Positions 44,392 through 52,943 of a DNA stretch of 64,000 nucleotides are shown piece after piece. This DNA is from Chryseobacterium rhizoplanae. GTDB lineage: Bacteria; Bacteroidota; Bacteroidia; Flavobacteriales; Weeksellaceae. Both the position numbers and the translations under genes were made by a program. The notes under the pieces were generated by a model. It did no database searches. It was given only the letters and a program-made list of their open reading frames with translations, and was not told the origin of the DNA. The stretch's first letter is position 1. Each line of letters starts with the position of its first letter. The stretch lies in assembly GCF_900182655.1 (NCBI RefSeq), contig NZ_FXTC01000008.1, forward strand, positions 185,207 through 249,206, written 5' to 3'.

Positions 44392-44399
44392 CAAAATTA
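44392..44399 (-). promoter_or_regulatory. -7 box TAATTTTG of the susC operon
   Basis: A TAnnTTTG match on the minus strand, 16 bp before ATG 44375. No -33 element is seen; TTAAC repeats occupy the upstream region instead, as in activator-dependent promoters. Confidence 0.6.
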
Positions 44400-44421
44400 G
44401 AACGACATTACAAGGATGACC

Positions 44422-44458
44422 TTAACACAGTTTTAACGTTTCTTAAAAATTTATTAAA
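44422..44458. promoter_or_regulatory. Phased TTAAC/TTAAA direct repeats (Pho-box-like)
   Basis: Four pentamers: TTAAC at 44422 and 44433, TTAAA at 44443 and 44454, with steps of 11, 10 and 11 bp. The array begins 22 bp upstream of the -7 box of susC. A similar array precedes the second TonB receptor at 48983-49009. PhoB/OmpR-family activators bind 10-11-bp-spaced direct repeats in this position. Confidence 0.5.
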
Positions 44459-44777
44459 CCATATATTAATCTACCCTTAACAATATTGCATAAACAATTA
44501 ATTAACAACTCATTAAATGATTAAGTATTTTTAATACTATTTTACATCCCTATTTATGTATCTTTATTGTCTTTACTTGAGATAATACCACACAAACAAC
44601 ATAACAATTTGATTAATAATACAATAAATCAAATTTAATTATACTGTTTTTTATTATTTATGAATATAAGGACTCAGCTCCCCTAAAAAAGAAACAGTCT
44701 GTCCCCTTTTTAAGAGTCAGACTGCGTAAATTATGATTGTAATTGATTGAGATGGGATGTCTTTTAAACCACCCCGT

Positions 44778-44818
44778 CAAAAATTCTTTGAATTTTTGCC
44801 ACCCCTCCGGAGGAGGGG
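44778..44818. repeat. Double-palindrome intergenic repeat
   Basis: CAAAAATTC-TTT-GAATTTTTG (44778-44798) followed by CCCCTCC-GGA-GGAGGGG (about 44802-44818). These are two perfect hairpins side by side in the 489-bp gap between glycerophosphodiesterase and susC, probably a REP-type element. A minus-strand reading frame across it has no coding character. Confidence 0.75.
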
Positions 44819-44864
44819 AATGTTTCGTCCTTCGGTTGTACTCTTTGTGAGAAATTTCCAACGG

Positions 44865-45611
44865 TTATTTATTCTTCAACTGGTCAGGAATATTGGTTGT
44901 TACGAACCCGATTCCCTGTTTTTTCAATTCATCGTAAACTGCAACATCATTCACGGTCCATGAATTGGTAATTAAACCTAATGTTTTTGCTTCAGCAATC
45001 CAGGTAGGATTTTTCTGGAAAACACTGTAGTGATAATCCATACCATCCAATCCTTCTTTTTTGATTTGCTCAGGGGACAATTCTCCGTTCAGGTACTGTA
45101 CTTTAAATGAAGGTGCCAGTTTTTTGATCTCTTTACAGATATTAAGACTGAAAGAAATAAACTCACTCTGAGATTCCAGCTTCATATCCTTGATCATTTT
45201 GATCGTTTTCTCCGTGATCTCATTTTCAATTTCCGGAGTCTTGGCTGGCTTGATCTCAACGATCAGTTTCAGAGATTTATCTTTTTTCCCCTGTTTCAAA
45301 TAATCTTTTAAGGTCGGGAATTTTTCTCCATTGGATAATTTCACAGCTTCCAGTTCTTTGAAAGTAGCGTCAGAAATTTCCATATTACCATGGTGCTCAT
45401 CATGGTTGATCACCAATACACCATCTTTTGTCATTCTTACATCAAATTCAGACCCATATATTTTTAATTTCTGGGCATTTTCCAATGATTGAATTGAGTT
45501 CTCCGTTGTAGGAGGCTGAGCCTGAAAATATCCTCTATGGGCAATGATCTGGGTTTGTGCTTTCATCATAACTGTACTTAAAACTGCTAACCCTAAGATA
45601 AAATTTTTCAT
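44865..45611 (-). CDS. Exported glycerophosphodiester phosphodiesterase
   Basis: Hydrolyses glycerophosphodiesters to glycerol-3-phosphate and an alcohol. The 248-residue protein has a signal peptide (LAVLSTVMMKAQ) and a GDPD TIM-barrel: IAHRGYF (catalytic His-Arg), TTENSIQSLENA (Glu), GSEFDVRMTKDGVLVINHDE (Glu, Asp and second His) and LIVEIKP. The barrel is complete but compact. With the neighbouring SusCD-phosphoesterase operon it points to use of phospholipid head groups or wall-derived phosphodiesters. It has its own promoter region downstream of the Oar-like receptor gene. Confidence 0.93.
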   Translation of the reverse strand: MKNFILGLAVLSTVMMKAQTQIIAHRGYFQAQPPTTENSIQSLENAQKLKIYGSEFDVRMTKDGVLVINHDEHHGNMEISDATFKELEAVKLSNGEKFPTLKDYLKQGKKDKSLKLIVEIKPAKTPEIENEITEKTIKMIKDMKLESQSEFISFSLNICKEIKKLAPSFKVQYLNGELSPEQIKKEGLDGMDYHYSVFQKNPTWIAEAKTLGLITNSWTVNDVAVYDELKKQGIGFVTTNIPDQLKNK

Positions 45612-45765
45612 AATATAATTTAGATAATTTAAAAAAGTCCTGAAACTTTCTGATAAAGGTAGTTATTAAAATATGGAAACCAAAAAGACATAAAAGATTT
45701 TAAACTGATATTAATCGTAGTTCTTATAATTCTTTTATGTCTTCATTGATTAAAAAAGGTAATTA

Positions 45766-48700
45766 TTAGAAGGAATACTTCGCACCAATCTGGATCTGGT
45801 ACGGATTTCCTGTCATTGGAACCAGACCTCCTCCACTTACGTTTTTGGCATACTCATACTGCATGGTATCCTTATTAAATCTGGTTACTTTATACAAAGA
45901 TGTATTTCCATATGAGTTGTTGACACCCCATTCTTTATTAAGAAGGTTTGCTACGTTGAAGATATCTACAGAAAGTTCAAAAGCTCCTACTTTATCAAAT
46001 TTAATTTTCTTCGCTACACGAACATCCCAAACCCCGTAGAACCCGTTTTTACCTCCGTTACGTTCTGCTATTTTTCCGTTGTATTCGTTGATATAATCTT
46101 TCAGAGCCTGTCCTACCTGTGGATCATCCAAAATCGATTTGGTAAGGTTCGGGAAGATAAAAGCAAGGTCATTGGAATCTACGAAGTCTCCATTGATATT
46201 TCCTCCTGTTGTTGCAGAGAAACGGGTTCCTCCGATTCCCGAATATCTGATTCCTAATGTAAATCCTGCAATGGTAGGAGAGTTTCCATAGATCACGACT
46301 TTATTTCTGAATTGGTTGTCAGAATAGGTCATTCTTAAATCTCTCGGATCACTCTGAATCATGGTAGACAATGTTGCAGAGTTGGCTACGTTTCCGTTGT
46401 AAGAAGTATTGTCTTTGATGTCAGACCATGTATAACTTGCAGTGATTTCTCCATCTTTCCAGTAACGGTAGCTTGTATCGATGACGAATGAGAACTGGTT
46501 TACCTTACCATCACTCACCAACTCCAGTACTCTTCCGAAATTATTATTGATTCTTCCCTGTTTCCAGTCAAAGCTTACACTGTTATTGGCATTATTGGTA
46601 ATGGCACCTGTAGGAATAAATACACCTCTTCCGCCTTCATTACTCAATGTAAAGAAAGGATTGGCTACCATGTTTCTGTCGTAGTAAAAATAATTATTTC
46701 TACCTAAAGCCATATATCCTGCGATTCCTGCTCTGAATCTTTCGTTGAAGAAATGGGTATAAGAGATATTCGCTTTGTAAACAATTGGAATTTTTGCGTC
46801 TTTACCCGTATAGTTGATGGTTGGAATCTGCTTCTGAGAAAGTGAAGGCACCGAATTGTAATCGTTTCTATAACTGTTGAAATCCGGGAACGGAACATCT
46901 TTACCCGTGACATCCACTGTAGCCAAATGTTTCCCATCAAATACAAGGTTGTTAATGATCATATAGTTGTTGATATCCGAAGAGAAAATTCCGGCTCCGA
47001 ACTTCAGGAAGTCTTTGTTTTCTTCATTGATATTCCAGTCAAACTGGAATCTTGGCTGGATTACAAATGATTTGATCTGATTATCTGTTCTGATTCCCAT
47101 TTCATCAAACAGCTTCTGGTTGAATTCTGCTTTCGGGTAACCACCGTAATCTAATCTTAAGCCAGCCATTAAATCCAAGCCTTTGGCCACTTTCGTCTGA
47201 AACTGCCCATAGATACCGATGTTCCAGATGTTTGATCTTACAGACGGATCGGCCATCAAAGGAACTTCTCTGTAGAATCGGTAAGGGGTCATTGCATCAA
47301 AATTGCTCATTCCCTGGAAATGGAACCTTCCGTTTACCTCACTTCCGTATACCGATTTTGCGGTTGTATACATCAAATCAGCTCCGAAAGTATACTTTAC
47401 CTTATCGGTATTATAGTATAGGTTATCTACAATTTGAAATACATTATTTCTAAAGCTTTCCTGGGCAAAACGGTGTCCTCCGATCTGAATATTCGTAGAC
47501 CCCGCACTGGAAGATACTCCTTCAACAATAGCTCTCGGAACAGGTTTTCCTAATTGATTGTTCTGATAACTGTCCTGGAAAGTATAAAGATACTGTGCCT
47601 TTAATTCATTGGTTAAATTAGGCTGCAAGTTTGATCTTAGGGTTAATAATAAGCTGTTGTCAAGGTTTTTATCATTTCCATAAGATTCAAAGAAATTGAT
47701 ATTGGTATTATCACCCAAACCGTTTTTATTAAGGTCATAGGTAAAGTTATTCCTTAATGTCAATAGATTTTTCTCATTGATCTGCCAGTCTAAACGTAAA
47801 AATCCGGCATCCGAGTTTCTTACTTTGTCAAAACTTCCAAACTGGGGGCCGCTTCCTACTCCATATTTTGCTCTGGCAATATCCACAAACTGATTAAGAG
47901 TCTGCGTTGTTGTATTGAATCTCTTTTCATCATCCGGAGATTTGATATCCGCAATCACCAAAGGTCTTGAATCCAGCTGATGATCCCATGCTACGAAGAA
48001 ATGCAATTTATTTTTAATGATCGGTCCTCCCAATGAAAACCCGAACTGGGAAGTAGAGAAATCATTATCTCTTTTGTTTCCTCTGATATCATATGGGCTG
48101 GAAAGCCAGTTGGTTCTTAAATATTCCCAGGCACTTCCAGAAAATTTATTGGTTCCTGATTTGGTAACAGCACTTACGGTTCCTCCTCCACTTCTTCCCA
48201 ATGTCACATCATATTGGTTGGTGGTGATTTTAAATTCACGTACTGCTTCAATAGAGATTGAGAAAGGGGCGCCGCTTCGGCTGGTAGTAGATCCTGCAGA
48301 AGTTGGATTTTTTGCAGTCATCCCGTCAATCGTAAAGTTGGTGGAAGATCCCAGCTGTCCGGAAAGATTTCCTCCTTTTCCGCTTAACGGCGAAAGTTCA
48401 GCAAGGTTGGTAAAGTTTCGTCCGTTCACGGGAAGCATGCTGATGTTTTTTGCAGAGATTGCCGTAGCAGCACCAAGGTTTCCGATCTTGTTTTTAAGGT
48501 TTCCGGTAATTTTTACTTCTTCAATGGTCTTTTCATTTCCAAGATCCATATTTACAGTAACCTGATCTCCGAAATTCACATTGTAACCTTCCTTTTTATC
48601 ATCGTTTACAATAACTGTATAAGGGCCTCCAAGAGGTATTTCCTTAAAAATATACTCTCCTTTTGAGTTGGTTTCCGTTTCCGTTTTGAATCCTGTAGAC

Positions 48701-48849
48701 TCATTCACGATCGTTACTTTCACTTTTTCCTGAGCCGTACTTCCCGGTCCGGTAACTTTCCCTACAATAGAAGCCTGCGTGGTCTGTGCATACGCCATTG
48801 TCCCAAGCCCTAAAAACAATAATCCCAATACAATCTTTACTTTTTTCAT
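45766..48849 (-). CDS. Oar-like TonB-dependent receptor
   Basis: A 1027-residue outer-membrane receptor: signal peptide (VLGLLFLGLGTMAYAQ) and an N-terminal carboxypeptidase-regulatory-like domain (ASIVGKVTGPGSTAQEKVKV, about 26-105). A plug follows with FTIDGMTAKNPTSAGSTT and REFKITTNQYDVTLGRSGGG, and the large beta-barrel ends IGAKYSF. This is the Oar/CarboxypepD-reg type of TonB receptor, without a SusD partner. The ligand is unknown. Its promoter has the same phased TTAA repeats as the susC promoter, which suggests shared control and a role in the same nutrient response. Confidence 0.93.
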   Translation of the reverse strand: MKKVKIVLGLLFLGLGTMAYAQTTQASIVGKVTGPGSTAQEKVKVTIVNESTGFKTETETNSKGEYIFKEIPLGGPYTVIVNDDKKEGYNVNFGDQVTVNMDLGNEKTIEEVKITGNLKNKIGNLGAATAISAKNISMLPVNGRNFTNLAELSPLSGKGGNLSGQLGSSTNFTIDGMTAKNPTSAGSTTSRSGAPFSISIEAVREFKITTNQYDVTLGRSGGGTVSAVTKSGTNKFSGSAWEYLRTNWLSSPYDIRGNKRDNDFSTSQFGFSLGGPIIKNKLHFFVAWDHQLDSRPLVIADIKSPDDEKRFNTTTQTLNQFVDIARAKYGVGSGPQFGSFDKVRNSDAGFLRLDWQINEKNLLTLRNNFTYDLNKNGLGDNTNINFFESYGNDKNLDNSLLLTLRSNLQPNLTNELKAQYLYTFQDSYQNNQLGKPVPRAIVEGVSSSAGSTNIQIGGHRFAQESFRNNVFQIVDNLYYNTDKVKYTFGADLMYTTAKSVYGSEVNGRFHFQGMSNFDAMTPYRFYREVPLMADPSVRSNIWNIGIYGQFQTKVAKGLDLMAGLRLDYGGYPKAEFNQKLFDEMGIRTDNQIKSFVIQPRFQFDWNINEENKDFLKFGAGIFSSDINNYMIINNLVFDGKHLATVDVTGKDVPFPDFNSYRNDYNSVPSLSQKQIPTINYTGKDAKIPIVYKANISYTHFFNERFRAGIAGYMALGRNNYFYYDRNMVANPFFTLSNEGGRGVFIPTGAITNNANNSVSFDWKQGRINNNFGRVLELVSDGKVNQFSFVIDTSYRYWKDGEITASYTWSDIKDNTSYNGNVANSATLSTMIQSDPRDLRMTYSDNQFRNKVVIYGNSPTIAGFTLGIRYSGIGGTRFSATTGGNINGDFVDSNDLAFIFPNLTKSILDDPQVGQALKDYINEYNGKIAERNGGKNGFYGVWDVRVAKKIKFDKVGAFELSVDIFNVANLLNKEWGVNNSYGNTSLYKVTRFNKDTMQYEYAKNVSGGGLVPMTGNPYQIQIGAKYSF

Positions 48850-48951
48850 TTCTTCCGAAGATCTTTATGATTAATTTTTTGATTTTCGCCAGGAAACCTC
48901 TTTGATTTTCATGTTAATAGATCATATTGAGGTTTCTTTCAATCAGATGTG

Positions 48952-48959
48952 CAAAGGTA
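48952..48959 (-). promoter_or_regulatory. -7 box TACCTTTG of the Oar-like receptor gene
   Basis: An exact TAnnTTTG match on the minus strand, giving a leader of about 100 nt before ATG 48849. Confidence 0.6.
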
Positions 48960-48982
48960 TTTTGACTTTAAAGGCCAGGTGT

Positions 48983-49009
48983 TTAAGAAAGTTTTAACAT
49001 TTTTTTAAT
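48983..49009. promoter_or_regulatory. Phased TTAAG/TTAAC/TTAAT repeats (Pho-box-like)
   Basis: Pentamers at 48983, 48994 and 49005, each 11 bp apart. The first lies 23 bp upstream of the -7 box, matching the arrangement at the susC promoter (22 bp) to within one base. Confidence 0.5.
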
Positions 49010-49146
49010 TAAATCAGAACATTATGTTAAATTAGTTTAAACATATGTTTTATGTTATACAGAATCAATCTGTTAAAGCATATTAAGCATTTTTAATTTT
49101 CCTGTACTATTTTATTCTGTTATTTTTTAAATGCGATTACTTTAGT

Positions 49147-49154
49147 TATTTTTG
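49147..49154 (+). promoter_or_regulatory. -7 box TATTTTTG of ligA
   Basis: A TAnnTTTG match 19 bp before ATG 49174. The rest of the 324-bp gap to the divergent receptor gene holds the phased repeats and AT-rich DNA. Confidence 0.6.
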
Positions 49155-49173
49155 CTCAAAAGATAGAAAAGCA

Positions 49174-51180
49174 ATGTCTGAAAACATTCAACAAAAGATA
49201 GAACAGCTCCGCAAAGAGCTTCATCAGCATAATGAAAATTACTACCAACTGGATACTCCCACAATCACAGATTTTGAGTTCGACATGCTTCTGCAGGAAC
49301 TTCAGGATCTGGAAGCCAGGTATCCCGAATTTTATGACGAGAATTCACCTACGGTACGTGTAGGTGGTGGTGTTACGAAGGTTTTCCCTACCATTCAGCA
49401 TAAATTCAGAATGTATTCACTGGACAATTCTTACGATTTTGATGACCTTGAAGACTGGGAAAAGAGAATCATCAAAACCATTGAAGATCCTGTAGAATTT
49501 GTTGCTGAGCTAAAGTATGACGGTGCCTCCATTTCTATTCTTTATGAAAACGGAAAACTTTCACAGGCTGTGACCCGTGGTGACGGTTTCCAGGGAGATG
49601 AAATCACTCCAAATGTACGCACCATTTCAGATATTCCTCTGACTTTAAAAGGTGATTTCCCTGCTCAGTTTTTTATGCGTGGCGAAATTTATCTGACCAG
49701 AAAGAACTTTGATAAAATCAATAAGCTCCGTGAAGAAGAAGGCCTTGATCCCTTCATGAATCCAAGAAATACGGCCAGCGGAAGTCTGAAAATGCAGGAT
49801 AGTGCTGAGGTAAGAAAGCGTGGACTTTCTTCTGTCCTGTACCAGTTTATTTCTGAAGATATTCCTGCAGAAACCCATTGGGAACTCCTTCAGAAAGCGC
49901 AGAGCTGGGGCTTCAAAACGTCTCAACAGGCAAAATTATGTAAAACCATGACTGAGGTACAGGAGTTTATTACTTTCTGGGACACCGAACGTCATAACCT
50001 TCCTTTTGAAATTGATGGTATCGTTTTAAAAGTAAATTCACTGCAGCAACAGAGACAACTTGGATATACAGCCAAATCTCCGCGTTGGGCAATGGCTTAT
50101 AAATTTAAAGCAGAAAAAGTAGAGACAGAACTTCAAAGTGTTTCTTACCAGGTGGGAAGAACCGGAGCTATTACTCCTGTTGCTAATCTTAAGCCTGTTT
50201 TACTTGCCGGAACAATCGTTAAAAGAGCTTCTCTTCATAATGAAGATATTATCAAGAAACTGGATCTTAATGAGCATGATTTCGTGTATGTAGAAAAAGG
50301 AGGTGAAATTATCCCCAAAATTGTAGGGATAAACACCGAAAAAAGAACAGAAGCAAGTAAAGAAATTGAATATATCAAACATTGTCCTGAATGTGGTACC
50401 GAGTTGGTAAAAGTTGAAGATCAGGCCATCCATTTCTGTCCGAATGAACTTCACTGTCCACCACAGGTAGTGGGAAGAATGATTCACTACGTTTCCAGAA
50501 AAGCATTGAATATTGACAACCTGGGAAGTGAAACCATTGAACAGCTGTACAGAGAAAAACTGATCGAAAACCCTGCAGATTTCTATGTTTTGACGAAAGA
50601 ACAGCTTCTTCCGTTGGAAAGAATGGCTGAGAAATCAGCTCAGAACATCATCTCAGGAATTGAGAAATCTAAAGAAATTGCTTTTGAAAAGGTATTATAT
50701 GGAATCGGGATCAAACATGTGGGGGAAACAGTTGCCAAGAAACTGGTCAAAAACTTCCCGACTATTGAAGAATTAAAGAATGCTACTGTTGAAGAACTTT
50801 GCCAGGTAGAAGATATCGGGACTAAGATTGCAATAAGCATCGTTGATTTCTTCCAGAATTCTGAAAACGTATTGATGATCGAGCGTTTAAAATCTTACGG
50901 AGTACAGCTTGAAAAAGGAGAAAGCACCAATGAAGTTTTATCCAACGTTCTGGAAGGAAAAACTTTCCTTTTCACTGGAAAATTGTCATTATTTACCAGA
51001 GAATCTGCTGAGGAAATGGTAGAAAAGCACGGTGGAAAAAATATCTCAGCTGTATCCAAGAACCTCAACTATCTTGTAGTAGGTGAAAAAGCCGGAAGTA
51101 AGCTGAAAAAAGCTCAGGATATCGGAACTATTACCATTCTTGATGAACAGCAGTTTCTGGATCTGATTGAAAAGCAATAA
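49174..51180 (+). CDS. ligA: NAD-dependent DNA ligase
   Basis: Essential replicative ligase that seals nicks using NAD+. The 668-residue length is typical. In order: Ia domain, adenylation domain with the nucleophile Lys114 in KYDGAS, OB-fold (YQVGRTGAITPVANLKPV), four-Cys zinc finger (CPECGTEL...CPNELHCPPQ), helix-hairpin-helix region (GIGIKHVGETVAKKLVKNFP) and a C-terminal BRCT domain (LEGKTFLFTGKLSLFTRES). No key residue is missing. It is monocistronic: its own promoter precedes it and a strong hairpin terminator lies 20 bp after the stop. Confidence 0.98.
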   Translation: MSENIQQKIEQLRKELHQHNENYYQLDTPTITDFEFDMLLQELQDLEARYPEFYDENSPTVRVGGGVTKVFPTIQHKFRMYSLDNSYDFDDLEDWEKRIIKTIEDPVEFVAELKYDGASISILYENGKLSQAVTRGDGFQGDEITPNVRTISDIPLTLKGDFPAQFFMRGEIYLTRKNFDKINKLREEEGLDPFMNPRNTASGSLKMQDSAEVRKRGLSSVLYQFISEDIPAETHWELLQKAQSWGFKTSQQAKLCKTMTEVQEFITFWDTERHNLPFEIDGIVLKVNSLQQQRQLGYTAKSPRWAMAYKFKAEKVETELQSVSYQVGRTGAITPVANLKPVLLAGTIVKRASLHNEDIIKKLDLNEHDFVYVEKGGEIIPKIVGINTEKRTEASKEIEYIKHCPECGTELVKVEDQAIHFCPNELHCPPQVVGRMIHYVSRKALNIDNLGSETIEQLYREKLIENPADFYVLTKEQLLPLERMAEKSAQNIISGIEKSKEIAFEKVLYGIGIKHVGETVAKKLVKNFPTIEELKNATVEELCQVEDIGTKIAISIVDFFQNSENVLMIERLKSYGVQLEKGESTNEVLSNVLEGKTFLFTGKLSLFTRESAEEMVEKHGGKNISAVSKNLNYLVVGEKAGSKLKKAQDIGTITILDEQQFLDLIEKQ

Positions 51181-51200
51181 AATTTAAAAATATTTTCACA

Positions 51201-51231
51201 AAAAGACCATTGAGTAATTCAATGGTCTTTT
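51201..51231 (+). terminator. Terminator of ligA (possibly bidirectional)
   Basis: A 13-bp perfect stem AAAAGACCATTGA/TCAATGGTCTTTT with a 5-nt loop. It lies between ligA and the convergent toxin gene, and A/T runs on both sides allow use in both directions. Confidence 0.9.
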
Positions 51232-51265
51232 ATTATTATAGAAATGAGTCGAATTAAATAATTCC

Positions 51266-51553
51266 TCACTTTTTATCTTCTCTCCTTCCATCCCAGATTG
51301 AAATTATAATCAATTCAGAAGCTGAAAATTCATAAAATATCAGATAATCTCTTACTATTTTTACCCTTACATTTTCAATATCTGTTTTTCTTCCAATGGC
51401 AGGATGATCTGCTAGTAATCTTACATTATATAAGATCAGCTTATTAAGTTTAATACTAAAAATTTTAGATTTATTTCTTAGCATCCAATATTCGAGAATA
51501 TCTTTTCTCTCTTTATTGGCTTTAATAGTCCAAATTACTTTTCTTTTAACCAT
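51266..51553 (-). CDS. RelE/ParE-family toxin
   Basis: A 95-residue basic protein of the ParE/RelE superfamily: VIWTIKANKERKDILEYW at the N-terminus, LLADHPAIGRKTDIENVRVK in the middle and VRDYLIFYEFSASELIIISI plus WDGRRE at the end, the usual ParE beta-sheet and tail. ParE members poison gyrase and RelE members cut mRNA; the sequence resembles the ParE-like side. It overlaps the antitoxin gene by 19 bp, so translation is coupled. Integration beside ligA may be incidental. Confidence 0.88.
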   Translation of the reverse strand: MVKRKVIWTIKANKERKDILEYWMLRNKSKIFSIKLNKLILYNVRLLADHPAIGRKTDIENVRVKIVRDYLIFYEFSASELIIISIWDGRREDKK

Positions 51554-51771
51554 TCTTCAATATCCTGGTTGGCCTGATCTTCCGTAAGGTATGCTTTGTT
51601 CTTATATTCTTCTCTTCCTTCAGCAACTCTTTCTTTTTGCTCGGTACTAAGAACATATTCATTCTGGTCCAATTCAAAATCCAGAATCTTTTGAATTTCT
51701 TCAATAATTCTGGCTTCTTTTAATTGGGTAATCCTGTTAATTAAATCAATTTTTAAATCTGATGTATTCAT
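51535..51771 (-). CDS. Antitoxin partner of the ParE-type toxin
   Basis: A 78-residue acidic protein encoded directly upstream of, and overlapping, the toxin gene. The C-terminal half is Glu/Gln-rich (EQKERVAEGREEYKNK, then DQANQDIEEWLKEK), as in antitoxins that fold on their toxin. The N-terminal part could be a dimerisation or DNA-binding helix, but no specific family was recognised. A TAAATTTG -7 box (51789-51796, minus) lies 17 bp before the ATG. The role is inferred from gene order, size and charge. Confidence 0.78.
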   Translation of the reverse strand: MNTSDLKIDLINRITQLKEARIIEEIQKILDFELDQNEYVLSTEQKERVAEGREEYKNKAYLTEDQANQDIEEWLKEK

Positions 51772-51788
51772 CTTGTGTGATTTAAGTT

Positions 51789-51796
51789 CAAATTTA
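51789..51796 (-). promoter_or_regulatory. -7 box TAAATTTG of the toxin-antitoxin operon
   Basis: A TAnnTTTG match on the minus strand, 17 bp before the antitoxin ATG. Confidence 0.5.
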
Positions 51797-51881
51797 GAAA
51801 TTTTATTTAAAACTATTTACTCAAATCATAAAATCTGCAGTGTTTGCATCATATTACTTCAGATTATATGTGCAGTCCTAT

Positions 51882-52334
51882 TTACTTAAAAACAATAATA
51901 GTATATGGAGAACTTTCTCCGGTCTTTGGCAGAATCAGTCTGATATGTTCTTTATCCTTGTAATAATCTACATAAGGTTCTTTGGTAATGATTTTCCCTT
52001 TCTCTGTTGCTTTATACCCGTCCGCTAAAACCAGTTTAAGGTACTGATCATATTCTTTCTTTTCTTTAAATTCAAATTCAATTCTGTCTTCTGATTTTTC
52101 TTCTTTGTATTCAAACTTCCCGATTTTCGAGGTATAGTCTGGGGCTTCGTATTCTGTTAAAAGAAAACCTAAGCCTTCTGTTCTGTCATAAAACTTGAAC
52201 TTTTGCTGTTTTATTTCCTTTTTAAACTCATCCATAGTAAGTTTGTTGAATCCTTTAAGCTGTTCTAATGTGAAAGTCTGGGCAGAGATCTGAATACTTA
52301 GTAAAATCAATAAAAGTCCTAGCGTTTTTCTCAT
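51882..52334 (-). CDS. Exported hypothetical protein
   Basis: A 150-residue protein with a Sec signal peptide (LGLLLILLSIQISAQ). The mature part is Lys/Glu-rich with alternating hydrophobic stretches (FKFYDRTEGLGFLLTEY, HIRLILPKTGESSPYTIIVF). No domain was recognised. Its flanks give no functional hint; the next gene on the same strand starts 68 bp away and is also unknown. Confidence 0.65.
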   Translation of the reverse strand: MRKTLGLLLILLSIQISAQTFTLEQLKGFNKLTMDEFKKEIKQQKFKFYDRTEGLGFLLTEYEAPDYTSKIGKFEYKEEKSEDRIEFEFKEKKEYDQYLKLVLADGYKATEKGKIITKEPYVDYYKDKEHIRLILPKTGESSPYTIIVFK

Positions 52335-52402
52335 TTCTATTTTTAGCGTAAATATAAAGAATAGGAGTTGAAGTTTTGTTTGAGAAAATTCTTATTAAAT
52401 TC

Positions 52403-52867
52403 CTATTCTTTAATCAAAGCTTTCCGAAATAGCAAAATTTCTTCTTTATTTAGTCCTTCCAAAGAAATTGTGCGTTTTGTATTGGGCATCCAGTCAGGAT
52501 AAAGAATCAGTTCAATATAATTGTCATATATATGAAATTCTCTCAGAACTTCCGGCTTTCTTGTATTTCTGCGATCTGATCCAAATCTCAAATTAATACA
52601 CTTACCGGAAACAATGTAAAAATCTTTAGGAAACAAAAATATAGAATTCTGATTCATGAAAATTTCAAAACTACACCATCGAAATTTTTTACTATAGCTA
52701 AGATTTCCTTTAGTTACTGAAACAATGGTGCCATGGATATTTTTAAAAACTACCGCATCAGGCTGCTGATATTTTTCAATAATTTTATTTTTCTGCACAT
52801 AAAAGAAAATTCTTGAGATGATAAAAACTGCTATACCTGCCAATGGCAAATAGAAAAAAGGATCCAT
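52403..52867 (-). CDS. Hypothetical membrane-anchored protein
   Basis: A 154-residue protein with one N-terminal transmembrane helix (FFYLPLAGIAVFIISRIFFY, residues 4-23). A basic cytoplasmic or periplasmic domain of mostly beta character follows (VVFKNIHGTIVSVTKGNLSY, SGKCINLRFGSD) and ends in a short helix. No family was recognised. It lies just downstream of the sensor kinase gene on the same strand with a 76-bp gap. Confidence 0.62.
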   Translation of the reverse strand: MDPFFYLPLAGIAVFIISRIFFYVQKNKIIEKYQQPDAVVFKNIHGTIVSVTKGNLSYSKKFRWCSFEIFMNQNSIFLFPKDFYIVSGKCINLRFGSDRRNTRKPEVLREFHIYDNYIELILYPDWMPNTKRTISLEGLNKEEILLFRKALIKE

Positions 52868-52943
52868 GAATAAAAGAATAGAATTACAAATTTTTAAATA
52901 AGAAAATCAGATATTTTCCTATTCAAAGGTATAACAATAATCC

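Noticed and set aside
44658..44861. Minus-strand frame of 67 codons upstream of susC
   Set aside because: It is formed by the double-palindrome repeat at 44778-44818; no start signal or domain was seen.
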